Shown: positions 10,119 through 23,900, counted from the stretch's first letter. The stretch: 64,000 nucleotides of DNA from Edaphochlamys debaryana (GCA_016858145.1 JAEHOE010000007.1:682001-746000); one strand, 5' to 3'. Program-made: numbers and translations. Notes: a model not told the origin generated them from the sequence alone.

Positions 10119-11193
10119 CTGCTTGTTGCGAGGGCGAGGAATCGCGCTGTTGCGGTGGCGCGGCAGGCTTGCCGGAGCGCTCCGAGGAAGGCGCGGGGGC
10201 GTCGTCGCGGGGGGTCAAACGAATTTGGCCCTGGGCGGCCATCGCGCCAGGCGCTGCGGCCGCTGTGGCCGACGTGAGCATCGGCTGGCTACTATAACGG
10301 CGTTTAGCGTCTGTGCGTGAGGTCGGAGAGGTCAGCGCGCAAAATCGGGTCGAGGATGGAGTGTCCAGCTGCTCGCAGGTGCGCTAAGTGCCAAGCCAGC
10401 GCATGGTGCTTGTGTGAAGTGATACGGAGTTGGCCAATGCGCTTGTATATGGAGTCGAGGCTGCGAAGGTGGCGAAGTCGCGAGCCCTCGGACGCGCGTT
10501 ATCGGCGCCGGATCGAGCGTGTGGGCCCGCGGGGACAGCGCCTCGCGGCCCGCGTGTCCCCCGCCCGAACCCGAACCCCCCCCCCCCGAGCGAAGGCCCA
10601 GCCCGTGCCGCTGTCCCTCCCTCCAGAATGCTCCAGACCGGACCCTGTCACGTTCGAAATCTTCGAATCAACACTTGGCGGGAACGCACGGCGGGCAAGG
10701 AGGTACAGGACCTCGAAGGAGCACGGCCCGTCCGGTCTAGCCCTTTCCTCGCCCCGCCGGCTTCCGCCCTCAATCCGGTCCGGCCGTTTCCTCGCCCCAT
10801 CCTCGCTCTGCCCCGCGGCTGCTTAGCATGTGCCGGTTGTGCCCGCCCACCCCCGCGCCTCGCCCCTTTCGTCCACCCTATGCCACCGGCCCACCCATTG
10901 TCACCCCTGCCCGTAAATGTCAAGGGCTTGCCGCCATGCACCCAGCATCCGCCCCTCCTCACCCTGCCCCCTTCCTGTGCCTTCACTCCCGCCCCTATGC
11001 GGTATTCATGCCCCTGGCCGCCTGGGCCTGCATCGTTTCGCACCGGTCCGGCCCCGCTCCTGCGCACAAGCTGCTCCTCGGCCCGGCGCCCCGCAACCTT
11101 GCACCCATGTGGTACCCCAGACGTCACCGTCCGGTGGTCGGAAATGGTATCCGTCTGTCCCCTTCCCTCGCCCGCATGCCGCCGCGCGTGTCC
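10119..11193. other. Upstream region of the hydrolase and 3' flank of ATG7
   Basis: Both neighbouring genes run on the minus strand, so this holds the hydrolase promoter and the ATG7 3' untranslated region. Long open frames exist here only because of GC content and show no recognisable motif. No TTACA (reverse of TGTAA) was seen in the first kilobase behind ATG7. Confidence 0.45.
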
Positions 11194-14100
11194 CTACAGC
11201 TCCGTCCAGTCCTCCTCCTCGTCCTCGCCGTCCTCGCCCTTGCCCTCCGCCGCGCCCCCCTGCTCCTCCCCGCCCTCCCCGCCGCCGCGCCCCTCCCCCT
11301 TCTCCCCCTCCGCCTGCTCGCTCTCCTCCATGCGCGCCGCCGCAGCTGCATGCAGCTCCGCCAGCCCCGTCAGCGCCTCTAGGGACGAAGGGTCCGCCAG
11401 GGCCTCGCGAATGAGCTCCCAGCCGCGGGCGCGGTACGCCTGCGCAAAGGGAACAAGGAGAAAGACGTCAAGGGCACGCAGTGTGGCCTCCGGCTTACGG
11501 AAGTCTATACAGCGATGGGTCTGCCTTGTGTAACATGCATGGCCCTGTGCCACTTCTACTTTCACTACCACTCCCAGGTCGGTGAGGCCAACAGTGTGTT
11601 CTCCGGCCCACCCGGCATCTCGTCCAGGAGGCCACCGGGGCCAGCAGACGGTCCCGGCCGCCCCCCGCCCCACCTGCACCACCGCCGCGCTGCACGCGGT
11701 GCACTGCGGGAAGGCCCATCCCTCCATGGCGGTCTGAGACCAGGAGGCCAGCTGCCCCCGCAGCATGTGGGGCACGGGGCCCAGGGGCGGGGCGGGGCCT
11801 GGGACGCAGTGGGGGTGGGGTGGGGTGGGACAGGGCAGGACGTCAGCCACAGCGGCATCGGAGGAGGAGCTCGCTCCACATGCACCCTGCCTCCACGCAC
11901 CTCACGCACCCGCCTCTCCCTCCACGGGGGTCCAAGGCCCCCCCGGAGGCCGGAGCGCGGTCGGTCCCCCCGGCCCACTCCCGCCATCCCAGGCCCACAA
12001 CCCCCACCCTCCCCAATACCCCTCCCCACCCCCACCCCCACCCCCACCCCCACACCCGCACGCACCCGTCTCGTGCTCCGCCACGCTCGGCGGCGGCGCG
12101 CCCACGCCCCGGGGGTCGGCCACCGCCGCCGCCAGCATCTCCGCCGCCAGCGCCCCCGCCAGCGGCGCCAGGCCCGGCCGCGCCACGGTGCACTGCTGGT
12201 CCTGGGAGCGGTCGCGCGTGGAGTTGGCCGGTGCCACCACGTCGTTACAGAAGTAGCAGCCCAGGCGGCGGGGGGTGGCCGTAGAGGAGGAGGTGGTCGT
12301 GGGGGTGGTGGAGGGGGTGGTGGAGGGAGGAGGCGGGGTGGAGGGGGTGGGGGTGGGGGGGCCCGGGATGGGCAGGGTGGAGGGCGGGGCGTTGGCGGCC
12401 TCGGGCGGGGCGCCGTGGCGCATGACCAGGAAGGAGTCGAAGCCCACTGGGGGACGGGGCGGGTGGGGTGGGGGAGGGCGAAGAGACGATCAGGCGGCGG
12501 GCGGGTCAGCGGGGGTGCGCTGAAGAGCGGTACTGGGGTCCCTTCGTCCCTTCCTCGGGCGATGGGGCACAAGAGAGGCATCAGGGGGACGCGTTGGCAG
12601 GAGAGCAGTCCGTCACGAGCCCCCAAGCCCCCCTGCTCCCGCCCAAGGTTTCAGCTCTTCCCGAGCACGTGCACCCCTCTTCCCTCCCTCTCCCATCCCC
12701 CTCCTCCCCGTCCCCCACCCGCGGCCGTGATGGCCAGGCGCCCGTGCGCCGCCGCCAGCAGCGCCGGCAGCCACCTCGCCTCCCGCGTGTCGGTGAGCAG
12801 GAAGACGGCGTCGTGTGAGGCCACCAGGGCGTCGAGGCGGGAGGCGGACTGGGGGGGTGGGTGGGGTTGGGGGTTGGGGGTTGGGGGGTGAGTGAGTTGG
12901 TGGGGCGGGGTTGGCAGGGTAGAGTGAGGATGGGGTGGAGTGAGTCGGGGGTTTGGAGTGTGACCTTGGGTTATGCTTCAAGCAAAGGAAGACAAGGCGG
13001 GCGGAGTGAGTTGGGGAGTTGGGGTGGGGCGAGGTGCTAAGTGTGAGGAGACTGGGAGCAAGAGCTGTCTGCGTGTGGGAGTCGTGAGCGGCCGACGGCT
13101 TCCGCAGCGGCTGCCGCTCCAAGCAGCAGCCCGAGCCATGCACCGCCCCTGCAGCGTCCGCAGCGCAGCCCGGCCGCAGCCCCCCCTCCCGGGGCCTCGT
13201 GGATGGCGGCGTTTACCGGTATCCCTCCAGCCCTGGCCCTGGCAGCTGCCACACAAGGAAACCCCAATAAATCCCAATATAAACATACATCCCAATATAA
13301 CCCCAATGAATCCCTGCGAAGCGGCTCACCTCCTTGAGCCTCGCCTCCTCCTCGGGCCCCCCCGGCGGGTGCCCCGGCATGGGGATAGTCAGCTCCAGGC
13401 CCTCCGTCATGGCGGAGGGGAACACGCGCCGCAGCGCCTCGGCGGCAGCGGCGGCCTTGGGCCTGGCAGAGGGGTGGGGGCGGGGCATGGGCGACGTGAG
13501 GTTGTCGTGAAGAGTGTCCTGCTCGGCAACTTTGAAATGGGTTTAGCCCGGGGCGGACCACGGGGCCCAACCGCTCGCGCTAGCCCCAGCCCCCCCCCAG
13601 CGTCCTGCTCAGCACGGGGCCGGTCCTGCTCCAAACACTCGCGCTGGTCCCAGCCCGCCGCCATCCGTGCACCCCCAGCACGCCCCTCCTTCCCGCTGCT
13701 CTGCAGCCCCCCTCCCTTCCACACACACGCCCACCCCCACGTACACGCCCACCCACCTGCCTCCCCCCAGGCAGTCCTCGAAGGTGTACAGCGACTGCCG
13801 CACCGGGTTGGAGTAGGCCACGCGGCCGCTGTCCACCAGCGTGATGTGCCGCACGCCCCAGCCCTGCAGCGTGCGGGCCACCGCGCAGCCCAGCGTGCCG
13901 GCGCCTGGGGGGTGGAGGGGGTGTTTGAAGCTGATAAGCGGGAGAGCGTCTTAACGCCTGCGCCAGGAAAGCTTAGGGGTGGAGGGGGGGTTGGGGCCGG
14001 ATGGGGAGGGGGGGGGGCGGATGGGTGGGCGGCCGATGGGTGCGGATGGGTGGGGGCGGATGGGTGCCGGTGAGGGTGGGGAATGTTGGTAACTAGTGAG

Positions 14101-17100
14101 GAAGCCACGCCATCTCCTCGCCCGCCCCGGCCCATCATCAAGCCAGACCTCTCTCCTCCCGTTTCCATGCCATCCCGCTCCCCGGTCACGTCCCTGGTGG
14201 GGCTCTCCGTCCGCCTTCCCATCCCCCCCCTCTCCCCCCCCCCTCCACGCACCCAGCAGCAGGCACCTCGCCCCCGCCAGCCTCCCCACGTCCAGCCCCG
14301 GCACCGCCCGCCAGCGCATGAGCCGCAGGTTGAGGTCCACCGCCTGCTCCGCCTGCGCCTCGGGGCGGAGGTGGGGGCCCAGGTCCATGAACCTGGGGGG
14401 GGGGAGGGGGGAAAGGGAGGGGGGGGAGTGGGAGGTGGAGTGTGGGAGGAGGAGGAGCATGAGGAGAAGTGTGAGGGGAGGGGCACGCATGGGGAGAAGG
14501 GAACAGGAGAGGCACCAGAGTGCGCCGTAGCCACCTCCAAAGTCCCCACCGCCTCCCCCTCAGCCCTAGGCCCCCCGGGGGTTGGGCCCACCTGGGTAGC
14601 AGACGGCCCTGCTCGTTCGCCTCCCACCCCACGGCGTCGGGGCAGGGGGGCGGCGTGGCTCCCCCCTCCACCGCTCCCTCCACCGCCGGCAGGGTGACGG
14701 TGAGTATGAAGCTGCGCTGGGGGTCCAGCCGCCCCCCGCCGCGGCTGCTCTCGCGGAGGCACAGCACCTGCCGGGGTTGGAGAAATTTGCGGACGCGGTC
14801 AAAGGCACAGGGCTGGACAGGGCCGTGTGCCCACAAGCATGGCGGAGCCCCTCATGCCCTGCAGTGCCTCGCGCGGTCCCTCCGCCGGCCCTGGTGGTAC
14901 CAGTTCCCAACTCGCGGCCGCAGCCCAGCAGCCCAACCCACCCTCAGCTTCCCCATGTTTCCACCCAGCGCGCTTTCGCCCTTTCCTCACCTGCTGCTCC
15001 CGCACGCGCCACCGCACCGCCGCCAGCAGCAGCGCATTCCGCAGCTGCCAGGCGGGGCAGCCGGGCAGGTGGGAGCCGTCCGAGAAGGCCAGCGCCACGT
15101 GGCGCCGACGCGGCGTGCCAAACCCTGGCGCCGAGCTGGCAGCCCCCGCCGCCCCCTCCTCGCCCCCGCCCGTGCCGCTTGGCCCCGCCGCCTCCGCGCC
15201 GAAGCTCGAGCCTGCGCCCCGCAGGAGGGACCCCCAGGCGCTGAGGGGGTGCGTCTGCACGTCCTCGCTGAAGTCCTCACGGGGGCTGGAGAGGAGCCAG
15301 AAGGGCGCGGGGGTGGAGTCCAGGAGCTCAGCGGGGGTGGACGGCAGCGACGTGGCGGCGGCGGCGGCGGGGGAGGGGGCCGAGGAGGAGGGGTCCGAGG
15401 TGGGGGCGGGGACGGGGGCGGGGGAGCGCCAGGCAGAGCAGGCGGCTGTGATCTGTGTGCGGCAGGGGCGTGCGGAACGAGGGCGGTGGGTAGGGGGCAG
15501 GCGAGTAGGGGCGGCGACGGGGTGTGGAGCAAGGGCACTGTCCTCGGATCCGGGGCCCTGAAGTGGGGTCCAGTCCCCGCAAGTGGACGGGGCCGCACCT
15601 GCTCGATAGCGGAGGGGGGCAGGGCCGCCGCCAGGGGCCGGGGGGGATGGGCGGCGGTGATGGGCGAGGGCGGCTTGAGCGCGGGGAAGGCGAACCTGCG
15701 CGGTTGAGTGGGGCAGCAGAGGAGGAGGCTCGTCAACTCGTCCACCCCAGACTCACTGCACCGAAAGTCGCGCCAACATGCGCTTGCACACCCACCCTTC
15801 CCCGCCTATGCCCCGCTCAAACCCTCGCGGGCATTGACTTGTCCAGCCCGGACTCATCTAGCCGTAAGCCGCCCCTTTGTGCGCTTGCTGGCCCTGCCGT
15901 CCACGCCACTCCTCTGCTGGACCCTTCCCCCCTCTTTCGTCCACCCCTATCGCCCCCGGCTGCACGAGCTCCGCCACCGGTCCGCCTCGATACGCCATCA
16001 GCAGACCCTACCTTGTCGCCGATCTCAACCCCCTCCTGCGCCCCCCCCTAATCCCTCCCGCCGGCCCCATCACCTCCTCCTACCCCGCCACCCCCTAGCG
16101 CCCCCTCCAATACCTACAACCCCCCACCGCCCCGCCCCCACGCCCCCACCAGTAGTGGAACGTGTACCGCTTCAGGTCCCCGTGCACCAGCAGCAGGAAG
16201 CGGCACAGGCGCCAGGGCTGCGCCTCCGCGGCGCCGCTGAGGATATCGGCCCACACCTGGCTAGCCACCTGGGGGTGTGCGGGTTGGAGGGGCAGCGGGG
16301 CAGCGGTGTAGCGGGTCAGGATGGGGAGGGGAAGAGCGGCAGTGGGGCAGCGGTACGGCGGCGGAGGACCGGGAGTCGGGGTCCCGAGGGCGGAGGGCAT
16401 GGGCCGTTGGGGGAGTGCTAGAGGCCAGGGCGCCGCTGCATGTCCGGCCTCCGGGAGAGGAGGAGTGAGGAAGGGGCAAGGAGCGGAGGCAGAGGAGCCA
16501 AAGAGCCTGAGCCTGTGCGGGTGGTTGGAGGGACGCAAAAAGTACGGCAAATACGGGTAGCGGCGGAGTGCTGTGCCGTACCGTACCTGGCGCATGAGGG
16601 CGGGCTTGTCGCTGTTGCGGAAGCCCTCGACCGTGTTGTACAGCAGCAGTACACCCGGGGCAGCATGGCAGTCCTGCAGTACAGCAGTACAGCAGCATGT
16701 GTGGGTTTGGGGAGGGGATAGGGAGGTGAGGGCGTGTGTCCATGCTTGTTGGCGGGTCAAAGCCGGCGTGCCCCAGAGGCGGGGATCGGGTGGTCTGGCG
16801 GGGGAGCTGGGCCCTGGGCCTGAGCGGTGCTCCATGCGAGGCCCGCACGGGCCCAACCTTCCTCACACGTGCCCTTCCTACGGTGGGCCTCCCCTCGAGG
16901 GAACACCGGGCGGACACCCATCGGGCGTTCGAGTTACAGGGCCCCTCGAGGACCCCAGCGCCACTCGGGCAGCAGTGCGTGCGACCGTCAGATACCTCTG
17001 CCTTACGCTCTTTATGTGCGCGAGCAGCATCAGCTACTCCAGCGCCTCCCCTCCCTATGCGCCTCCTCGCCTCGGCCTCGAGAGCTCTACCTGCTAGTCC

Positions 17101-17582
17101 GGCGCAGTCCGGCCCATCCCTGCCGCCCTTCTCGCACGAAGGCCCAGCCTCACCGGACGGCTGCTGGCCCCCGGGCGCAGGCTGGATACGTCCAGCTGCA
17201 GGCGGGCCGGCACCGCCTCATACCGGTTTGGACCAAAGAAACCTGAAGTTGGAGGGGTTGATTGGGACGGAGTAAGAAGGGGGGCCGTTGGCTAGGCAGG
17301 GGGCCCTGGGCTAGGTTGGTGCGGTCGAGCGCGGGGAATTACCGCGGGATCCTGACGCCGCACTAGGAACTGCCCCGTTTTGCTCACCGCATACGTCCAC
17401 TGGCTCCTCCGAGAGCTTGAGCACGTTGAGCTTGTGCTCGGAGAGCTCCGCGAGGAAGGTCACATCTACCGAGCTCTGTAACCAGAACGTCGCACTTCAG
17501 ACGTGCTGGCATTCGTGACCTAGACTGTGCAGCGAGCGTCACCGCTCACCTGCAGCTGCGCAAAGCGCAGCACCTCGCCCAT
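11194..17582 (-). CDS. ATG7: ATG7, E1-like activating enzyme of autophagy
   Basis: Read from 17582. Exon 1 (17550-17582) gives [11 protein letters not shown]; exons 17388-17475 ([19 protein letters not shown]) and 17154-17242 follow in phase. Later exons carry [32 protein letters not shown] and FAFPALKPP of the N-terminal domain. The adenylation domain has [17 protein letters not shown], the nucleotide loop [37 protein letters not shown] and IPMPGHP. The catalytic region has [29 protein letters not shown] and [10 protein letters not shown], where Cys is the thioester residue. The C-terminus ends in an acidic tail, WTEL. ATG7 activates ATG8 and ATG12 for transfer to ATG3 and ATG10. All key residues are present, so the gene looks functional. 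It contains unusually long Ala/Pro/Ser and Thr/Pro insertions. It is divergent from the SBP2-like gene. Confidence 0.95.
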
Positions 17583-17932
17583 GGTCAGCGAGACAAGGGC
17601 TTCTTCAGAAACCACGCGTGCACCATTGGCTGTGTTTCAGCTTGGTATGGTTAGGTGATCACTAGGCTCGAGTTCCTCGCGCTTGATCAGGCGCGTTTGT
17701 GATCGTGCACATGCGACTCGACTCGATTTGCAGCGTGCGGCAAACGCCTCGTAAAACCGCAGTAGGGACAATATATAGGTCGGCATGAAGCAATAGGGCA
17801 GGATACTTCAGGGTATGCAGAGACTTTCGGCGGGTTGTAGGCGAGGAACCTCGCGCACCCAGCGCGACCATGACCGCACAAGCCAGCCTGCACAGTCGAT
17901 ATAACTGATGTCACGCACAACGCTGACGGAGA
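17583..17932. promoter_or_regulatory. Bidirectional promoter region between ATG7 and the SBP2-like gene
   Basis: These 350 bp separate two divergent start codons. A TATA-like ATATATAGG lies near 17769-17778, oriented for the plus-strand gene about 160 bases before its ATG. The region is less GC-rich than its surroundings. Both leaders and any shared control must lie here. Confidence 0.5.
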
Positions 17933-20900
17933 ATGGAGCCAGGACGCGCCGCGCAGCAGCGGCAACCGAGGGCAGGGCAGCCGCAGCGATGGGCGCAGTG
18001 GCAGCCGAGCGAGCCTTCAACCCAGCGCATCGACTCGTGGCGGGCACCGGGGCAAGAGGCGCGCGGGAGCGAACCGCCACATCCGGACCGATGGTCGACT
18101 GGCCAGCACGGCTCCGCGCCTGCGCAAGGGCCTCCTCGCTCTCAGCGCCGAGAGCCTGAGCGAGCGCCGGCGGACGGCGCGTGGGGCTGGCGTGGGAATG
18201 CCTCAACTCCCGCGGGGCCCAGCCCCGGTGCCATGCACTCGGCCCCCCCGCCCGGTCTGAGGCACGCAGCCCCTTCCGGCCCCGGTCAGCCACAGTTTCT
18301 GGGCTATGCAGCAGCAGCAGGCGGGGGCACAGGCACAGGCGCTGGGGGCGGGCCAGGGCCCTCTGGGTCCGCTGGGCCCGGGCAGGGGCAGGGGCGCCCC
18401 GGCGGGCAGGGCTGGGCGGGGCCGGGCCCTCCCGCCGCCGCCTACTACCCCGCTCCACAGCAGCGCGCGCAGCCTCCCGGCCAGCCCCTTCCCATGCACC
18501 CCCGACAGCAGCAGCCGCAGCTGCAGATGCCGATGCATGTACATATGCAGTCGGGGGGGCAGCAGCCGGCGTTTCAGCCGCAGCAGGCGCCGCCAGCGGT
18601 ACAGTTCAATCCGTACCCTCCGCAGCCCCAGCAACAGCAGCACCCCCAGCCTCAGCTGATGGCAGTGCCGGTCTTCTTGGTCGCAGGCCCGCCCCCACCA
18701 CTTCAACAAACGCTACAGCAGCCCCCCGCAATGCAACCGCTGCAACCCATGCCTCAACCCCCCCAGCAGCAGCCCATTGCGTGGGGCGGCCGGCCGCCTG
18801 TGACCGTTCTCATGGCACCGCCTCAGCAGCAGACACGGCAAGGGGCCCTCAGCACGCAGCAGCCCCACCACTTCGGCCCAGGCCCGGGCCAACCGCCGCA
18901 ACCGAACCAGCCGCCACAACCGCCACAACCGCAGCCCAGCGAGCAGGAGCGGTTGCTGGCGCAGGCGCGGCGGTCAACGTTTGACCCGGCAACCAACAAG
19001 GTGCGGTGCCGCGCCTGCGGCAAGGCGTTCGCTTCCTACAGCCAGCTGGCGCAGCATCTCGCGGCCGCTCACGACGGTTTGAATTCCGAGGACGCCAAGT
19101 ACCTGGCCTTCCATAAGCAGCAGCAGCAGGCGCTAAGGCAGCAGGCGCAGGAGCAGTACCAGGCCAGCGGCGCGTATCCGCCAGTGCAGGCGCCGGCGGG
19201 GCAAGGGGGCGCGGTGCAGCTGCTGCGGGGGGCGCCGCCGGCGGAGCAGGAGCCGCCGCCAGCGGCGGCTTTCCCGGCGCTCGGGGAGGCGCCGCCGGCG
19301 TCGGCGCCGGCACTCCCGCCCGGCCGCTCGGTGACGTGGGCAGAGGCAGGGCCGGCGGAGGCCCCGCAGGGTGCTGCAGCGGCAGGGGCACAAGATGCAG
19401 GGGTTGTAGGAGCTGCCCCGCCCAGGCCCTCCAAGCCTGCGTCTTGGGCCAGTCTCATGCGGCACCCACCGGCGGCAGCGGCAGGGCCCGCCAGCGGCGG
19501 CGCTGCGGGGGGCTCGTCGGCCGCGGGCGGCTCGGGTCCCGGCAATGCCTGGACCAACGTGCAGGGCTCGCGGGCTGCCCGCGTGGCGGCGTCACTCGTG
19601 GGCAAGGGGCAGCGGACCGCCGGCTCCGCCGCCGCTGGCGGAGGCGGCCCCGTCAGGCCTGCCGCCGCCGCCGCCGCCGCGCCCGCCGTCAAGGCGAGCA
19701 AGCGCGTCGTGACGCTGGCGGACCTGCTGACGTCAGCGGTGCCGTCCGGCGGCGCGCGTGGGACGGCGGGGGCGGTCCGCGTCAGCAACGCCCTGCGCGT
19801 GATCGTCAAGCCGACGGCGCCGTCGACGGGGCGGTCTGGGGCCGCCGCCGCCGCTGGGGGGCCCTCCGCCACGCCGCCGGCGCCGGGCAAGCGGCTGCGC
19901 CTGACGGCGGCCGGCGAGGTGGCGCCGCCGCGTAAGAAGCCGCCCACGCGGACCAAGCGGCTCGTGTTGCAGCACCGCGCGAGTCGGGCCCTGGCGGAGG
20001 CGGCGGAGGCGTTCCAGGCCTCCAGGGCTGCCTTCGCCTCCGTCGCGCAGGTGGCGGCGGCGCTGCAGTCCGAGCTGCAGCGGGCGCAGGCGGCGGTGGA
20101 GGCTGGCACCGCGCCGCCTCCGCCACTCGCCGACGCGGCGGCGGCGGCAGCGGACGCGGCGGCGGCGGAGGCGGCGCTGACGGAGGCGGCGCGCGGCATT
20201 GCTGCCTCCGCTAGCAGCCTGCCACCGGGGCTGCGGCCGCAGCTGCTGCTACTGGCCCTGGCACGAGCTAGGCCGCGGCTGGAGTCGCTGCACCGAGCGC
20301 TGACGGCGCGGCGAAAGGCTTACGTGTGCCGCTTGCGACAGCACGCCAAGGCAAGCGGGTCGGGGGCTGGGTTGGAGAGAACGCGCGCAGCCGCACGTGG
20401 GCTGGGTTGGGGCCCAGGGACAAGCGTGTGGGCTAACGAGGCGTGGGTACCCTAGTTAGGCCGGCTTCTGTCACTGCCGCTCCCGCACCCTGCTCAGAGG
20501 CTCCCTCCTCTGCGCATCTCACGCAGGCGCACCGCCAGCCCGAGCCCAACCCGGAGGAGCTGGAGCTGGCGGCGCCGCTGGAGCCCCTCCCGCCCATGCC
20601 CAGGCCGCAGCGGCCGGGGGCGGCGGCGGCGGCCGCAGGGGCGGGAGCGGCCACCGCAGGCGCCGGGGGGGCTGCCAAGGCGGAGGATGCGGAGGATGAC
20701 GAGGACGATGACGGGGAGGACTCGGGTGAGTGGTGCGGGCCGTGGGCTGTGGTGTGGCGAGCCGCACTGGGCCCTCCTTGGGACCCCGAGGCTATGCATC
20801 AGGCAAGCAGCTTTGAGCTCCTTCCTGCCCTGTGCACGTCCCCCGATGGGCACCTCGCCAACGGGCCTTGACGCTCGCTGTCCGTTCCCACCCCAGGTGG

Positions 20901-23900
20901 TGCGCTCTTCCAGGACGTGTTGCGGCGCTGGGCCCAGGTCCTGCGGCTGCCCACCAAGCTCTACGACTTCGAGACCAGTCCCCCGCTGAGCCCGCCTGAG
21001 AGCCGCTCGCCGACCCTAGCGCCGGGCACCAACGGCGGCGGCGCCAGCGGCGCCGCGGCGGCGGCGGCCGTCTGGGGCGTGGGCGGCGGCGGCGGCGGCG
21101 CAGCGGCGCCGACGGCGCCGGAGTGGTGGTGGTCCCCTTCGCCGTCGTCGCCGCCGCCGGGCTTCGCCGCCGGCAGGCCGACTGCCGCCGCCACCAGGTC
21201 CGGAGGCGGCGCCGCCGCCGCCGAGCCGGCGGTGGTGACGCACAGCTTCTACCCTGCTGGAGGACCGCCGCCGCCGCCGCCGCCTCGACTGGCGGCACCT
21301 GCAGCGCCCGGCGGCCTGGCGGCAGCGGCGACGTCCACGCTGCCGGCCTGGCTTGCGCCCAGCGGCGACTCAACCGACGAAGACGACGAGGCCACGTCAG
21401 CACCTGGACCTCTGTTTGGCAGCGCCTCGAGCTTGAGCCTCTCCGCTGCGTCCAGCAAGCCTCCGGCGGGCAACGCAGCGCGCCCAGCGGCACCGCCGCC
21501 GCCCAAGCTTCTGGTAGCCAGCGGCGCCGTCGGTCTGTTCGGGGCCACCGCCAAGCCCGCGCCAGCCGCGTCGACGGCGGCGGCGGGCGGCAAGGCGGCG
21601 GCGGCACCGTCGACGTTGCCGGCCTGGCTGGCGCCCGGCGGTGACTCAAGCGACGATGAGGACGGCCCGGGGCCCGGCGGCGGCGGCGCAGCGGCGGGGC
21701 TCGGCGGCGGCCTGTTGGGCCGTGTCAGCGCTCCGCCAGCAACACGCCAGGGACCTCCGCCGCAGCCGCAGCCTCTGGCGCTTGGGTACGCGGCGTTCGG
21801 GGCTTTCGGCGCGGGTGCGGGTGTGGTGGGGGCGGACGAGGACGAGGAGGACGATGAGTGGTCAGCCGGTGGCACAGGTGGGTCCCGGGGTGGACGGGGG
21901 GACGGACGGGCGACCGAGGCGGTGACACACAGTTGTTCCTAGTGTCATACAATCGGGCCTTAGCGCCAATGGTGCGCGACTTCGCGACGCTTGCGGCGAC
22001 GGCCTTGCCTGACCTGCGTGGCTCGCTGTCCCTAACTGATTATACCCTGGGAGCTTTACAGCTGACTGCTGATTGCTGCTTGCGCGCCTTCAGGTCTGCG
22101 CGGCTGGACCGACGTCCTATCGCAGTGGCAGAGCCGGCTGCCGTTCGACCGCAGCGCTGCGTTGCCGCTCTTCACCGCCGCACCCGGCGGCGTGGCAGCC
22201 TCCGCCGGCATCTGGGGCACATCCGCCGGGCACCCCTTCGTGCCCGCGCCCATGGCGGCCCCTGGCGGCGCCGCCAGCGCCGCCGCCGCCGCGGCGGCGA
22301 GCGTGGCGGCCGCGCTCGGGCCCATGGCGGCGGCGGCGGATGAGGATGAGGACGACGACAAGGGCGGCATGACGGCGGAGGTGGCGACGGCGGCGGCGGC
22401 GCTGCTGCTGCTGCACCCCGACGGCGCCGCAACGGCGGCGCAGCTGACGGCGATGCTGGCGGCGACGGCGCCTGGCGCCTCCGCCAGCAGCGCCGCCGTC
22501 AGCACCTCGGGGCAGGCTGCGATGGCGGCGGCGGTGCAGCAGCAGCAGCCGTCGGCAGGTTTTGGCCTGTTCGGCTCCGCCGCCGCGTCCTCGACCTCGC
22601 TGATGCCGACGGCGGCGGCGCCGCCGCCCATGTCGTCCATGACGACGGCGGTGAGCCCGTGGATGCAGTCGCTGCTGGCGGCGGGCGCTGGCCGCGCCGA
22701 CGAAGACGATGACGACGACGAGTACGACATGGGGCACACGGGCAGCACGGGCGCCGTACAGGCACGTAATGGGCCGGGACGTGGGGACACGGGAATATCT
22801 CAGAAACGGCCCGTGATGCTCCCGCATCCGTGCTCGTTCCCACGTTGCCCCCAGTCACCTAGGGGAGTGGTCTCGCTCGTGTTTGGGAACCCCCTACAGG
22901 CCCCAGGCGGTATGTACCTATCCATGCGAGGTTTCCCTGGCGTCGGCACGATCCCGTTCAGCAACAAACACCCTACAGGCCCCTGTCCCTTCTAGGCCCC
23001 TGTCTCTTCGCGACCTGTCTGCAACTGTCGGTCGGCAACTGCCGGCCGGCATTCACGGTCCGACAATCACCGATCCGCGCCCCTTGCCGCTGTGTCTGCG
23101 CAGGTGGACGTGTTGGCGGGATGGGCCGCCAACACCAGCACCGCCCGCATGGCTGGACTCTTCCAGGCGCAGCAAGTGTTCCTGCAACAGCAACAGCAAC
23201 AGCAGCAACAACAACAACAGCAACAACAGCAGCTGCAGCAACAGCTCGCGCAGCAACAGCAACAGCAGCAGCAGTTTGCGCAACAGCAGCAGCAGTTTGC
23301 ACAACAACAGCAGCAACAGCATTTCGCGCAACAACAGCAGCAGCAGCAGCAGGAGAGTCACGTGCAGGAGCTGCTCCGCGCGCTTCAGCCCTCCCTGGGA
23401 CTGGGGCTGCAGCCGGCGCCGTCGGCGGCGCCGTTCGATCCCTACCGCACCATCGCCGCTTTGCTGGCCGCAAACAATGGCGGCAACGGCGGCGGCGGCA
23501 GCGGCTCGCTAGCGGCCGGGTCTGCGTCGGCGAAGGCCGGCAGCCAAGCGGCGGCCCTGGCGGCGGCGCAGGCTGGCGGTGCCGCGGCAGCCGCCGCCAG
23601 GCCCGGTGGCATCCGCGTGGTCAACCGGGCTGTGCCGGCGGCGGCGGCGGCGGCAGCTGCGGCGGCGGCGGCGGCGGCCCAAGCTGCGGCGATGCCGTCG
23701 CCGCGGGGGCCGGCTCAGCAGCAGCAGCCGTCGCGGCGGCAGACAGTGGCCGTAACGGGATCAACGGCGGCGGCAGCAAGGGTAGCAGCGCAGCCGCCGC
23801 TGGTGGCTGTGCCCCGGGGCGGCTCCCCCACCCCGCCGCCACCGGGCAGGCCCGCCGCCGCCGGGTCACTGCCTGGCGCCGCCGCTGGCGTACAGCTGCT

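Noticed and set aside
10430..11533. A 367-codon open frame on the plus strand
   Set aside because: Pro/Arg/Ser-rich with no motif, overlapping the ATG7 3' end on the other strand; a GC-driven shadow frame.
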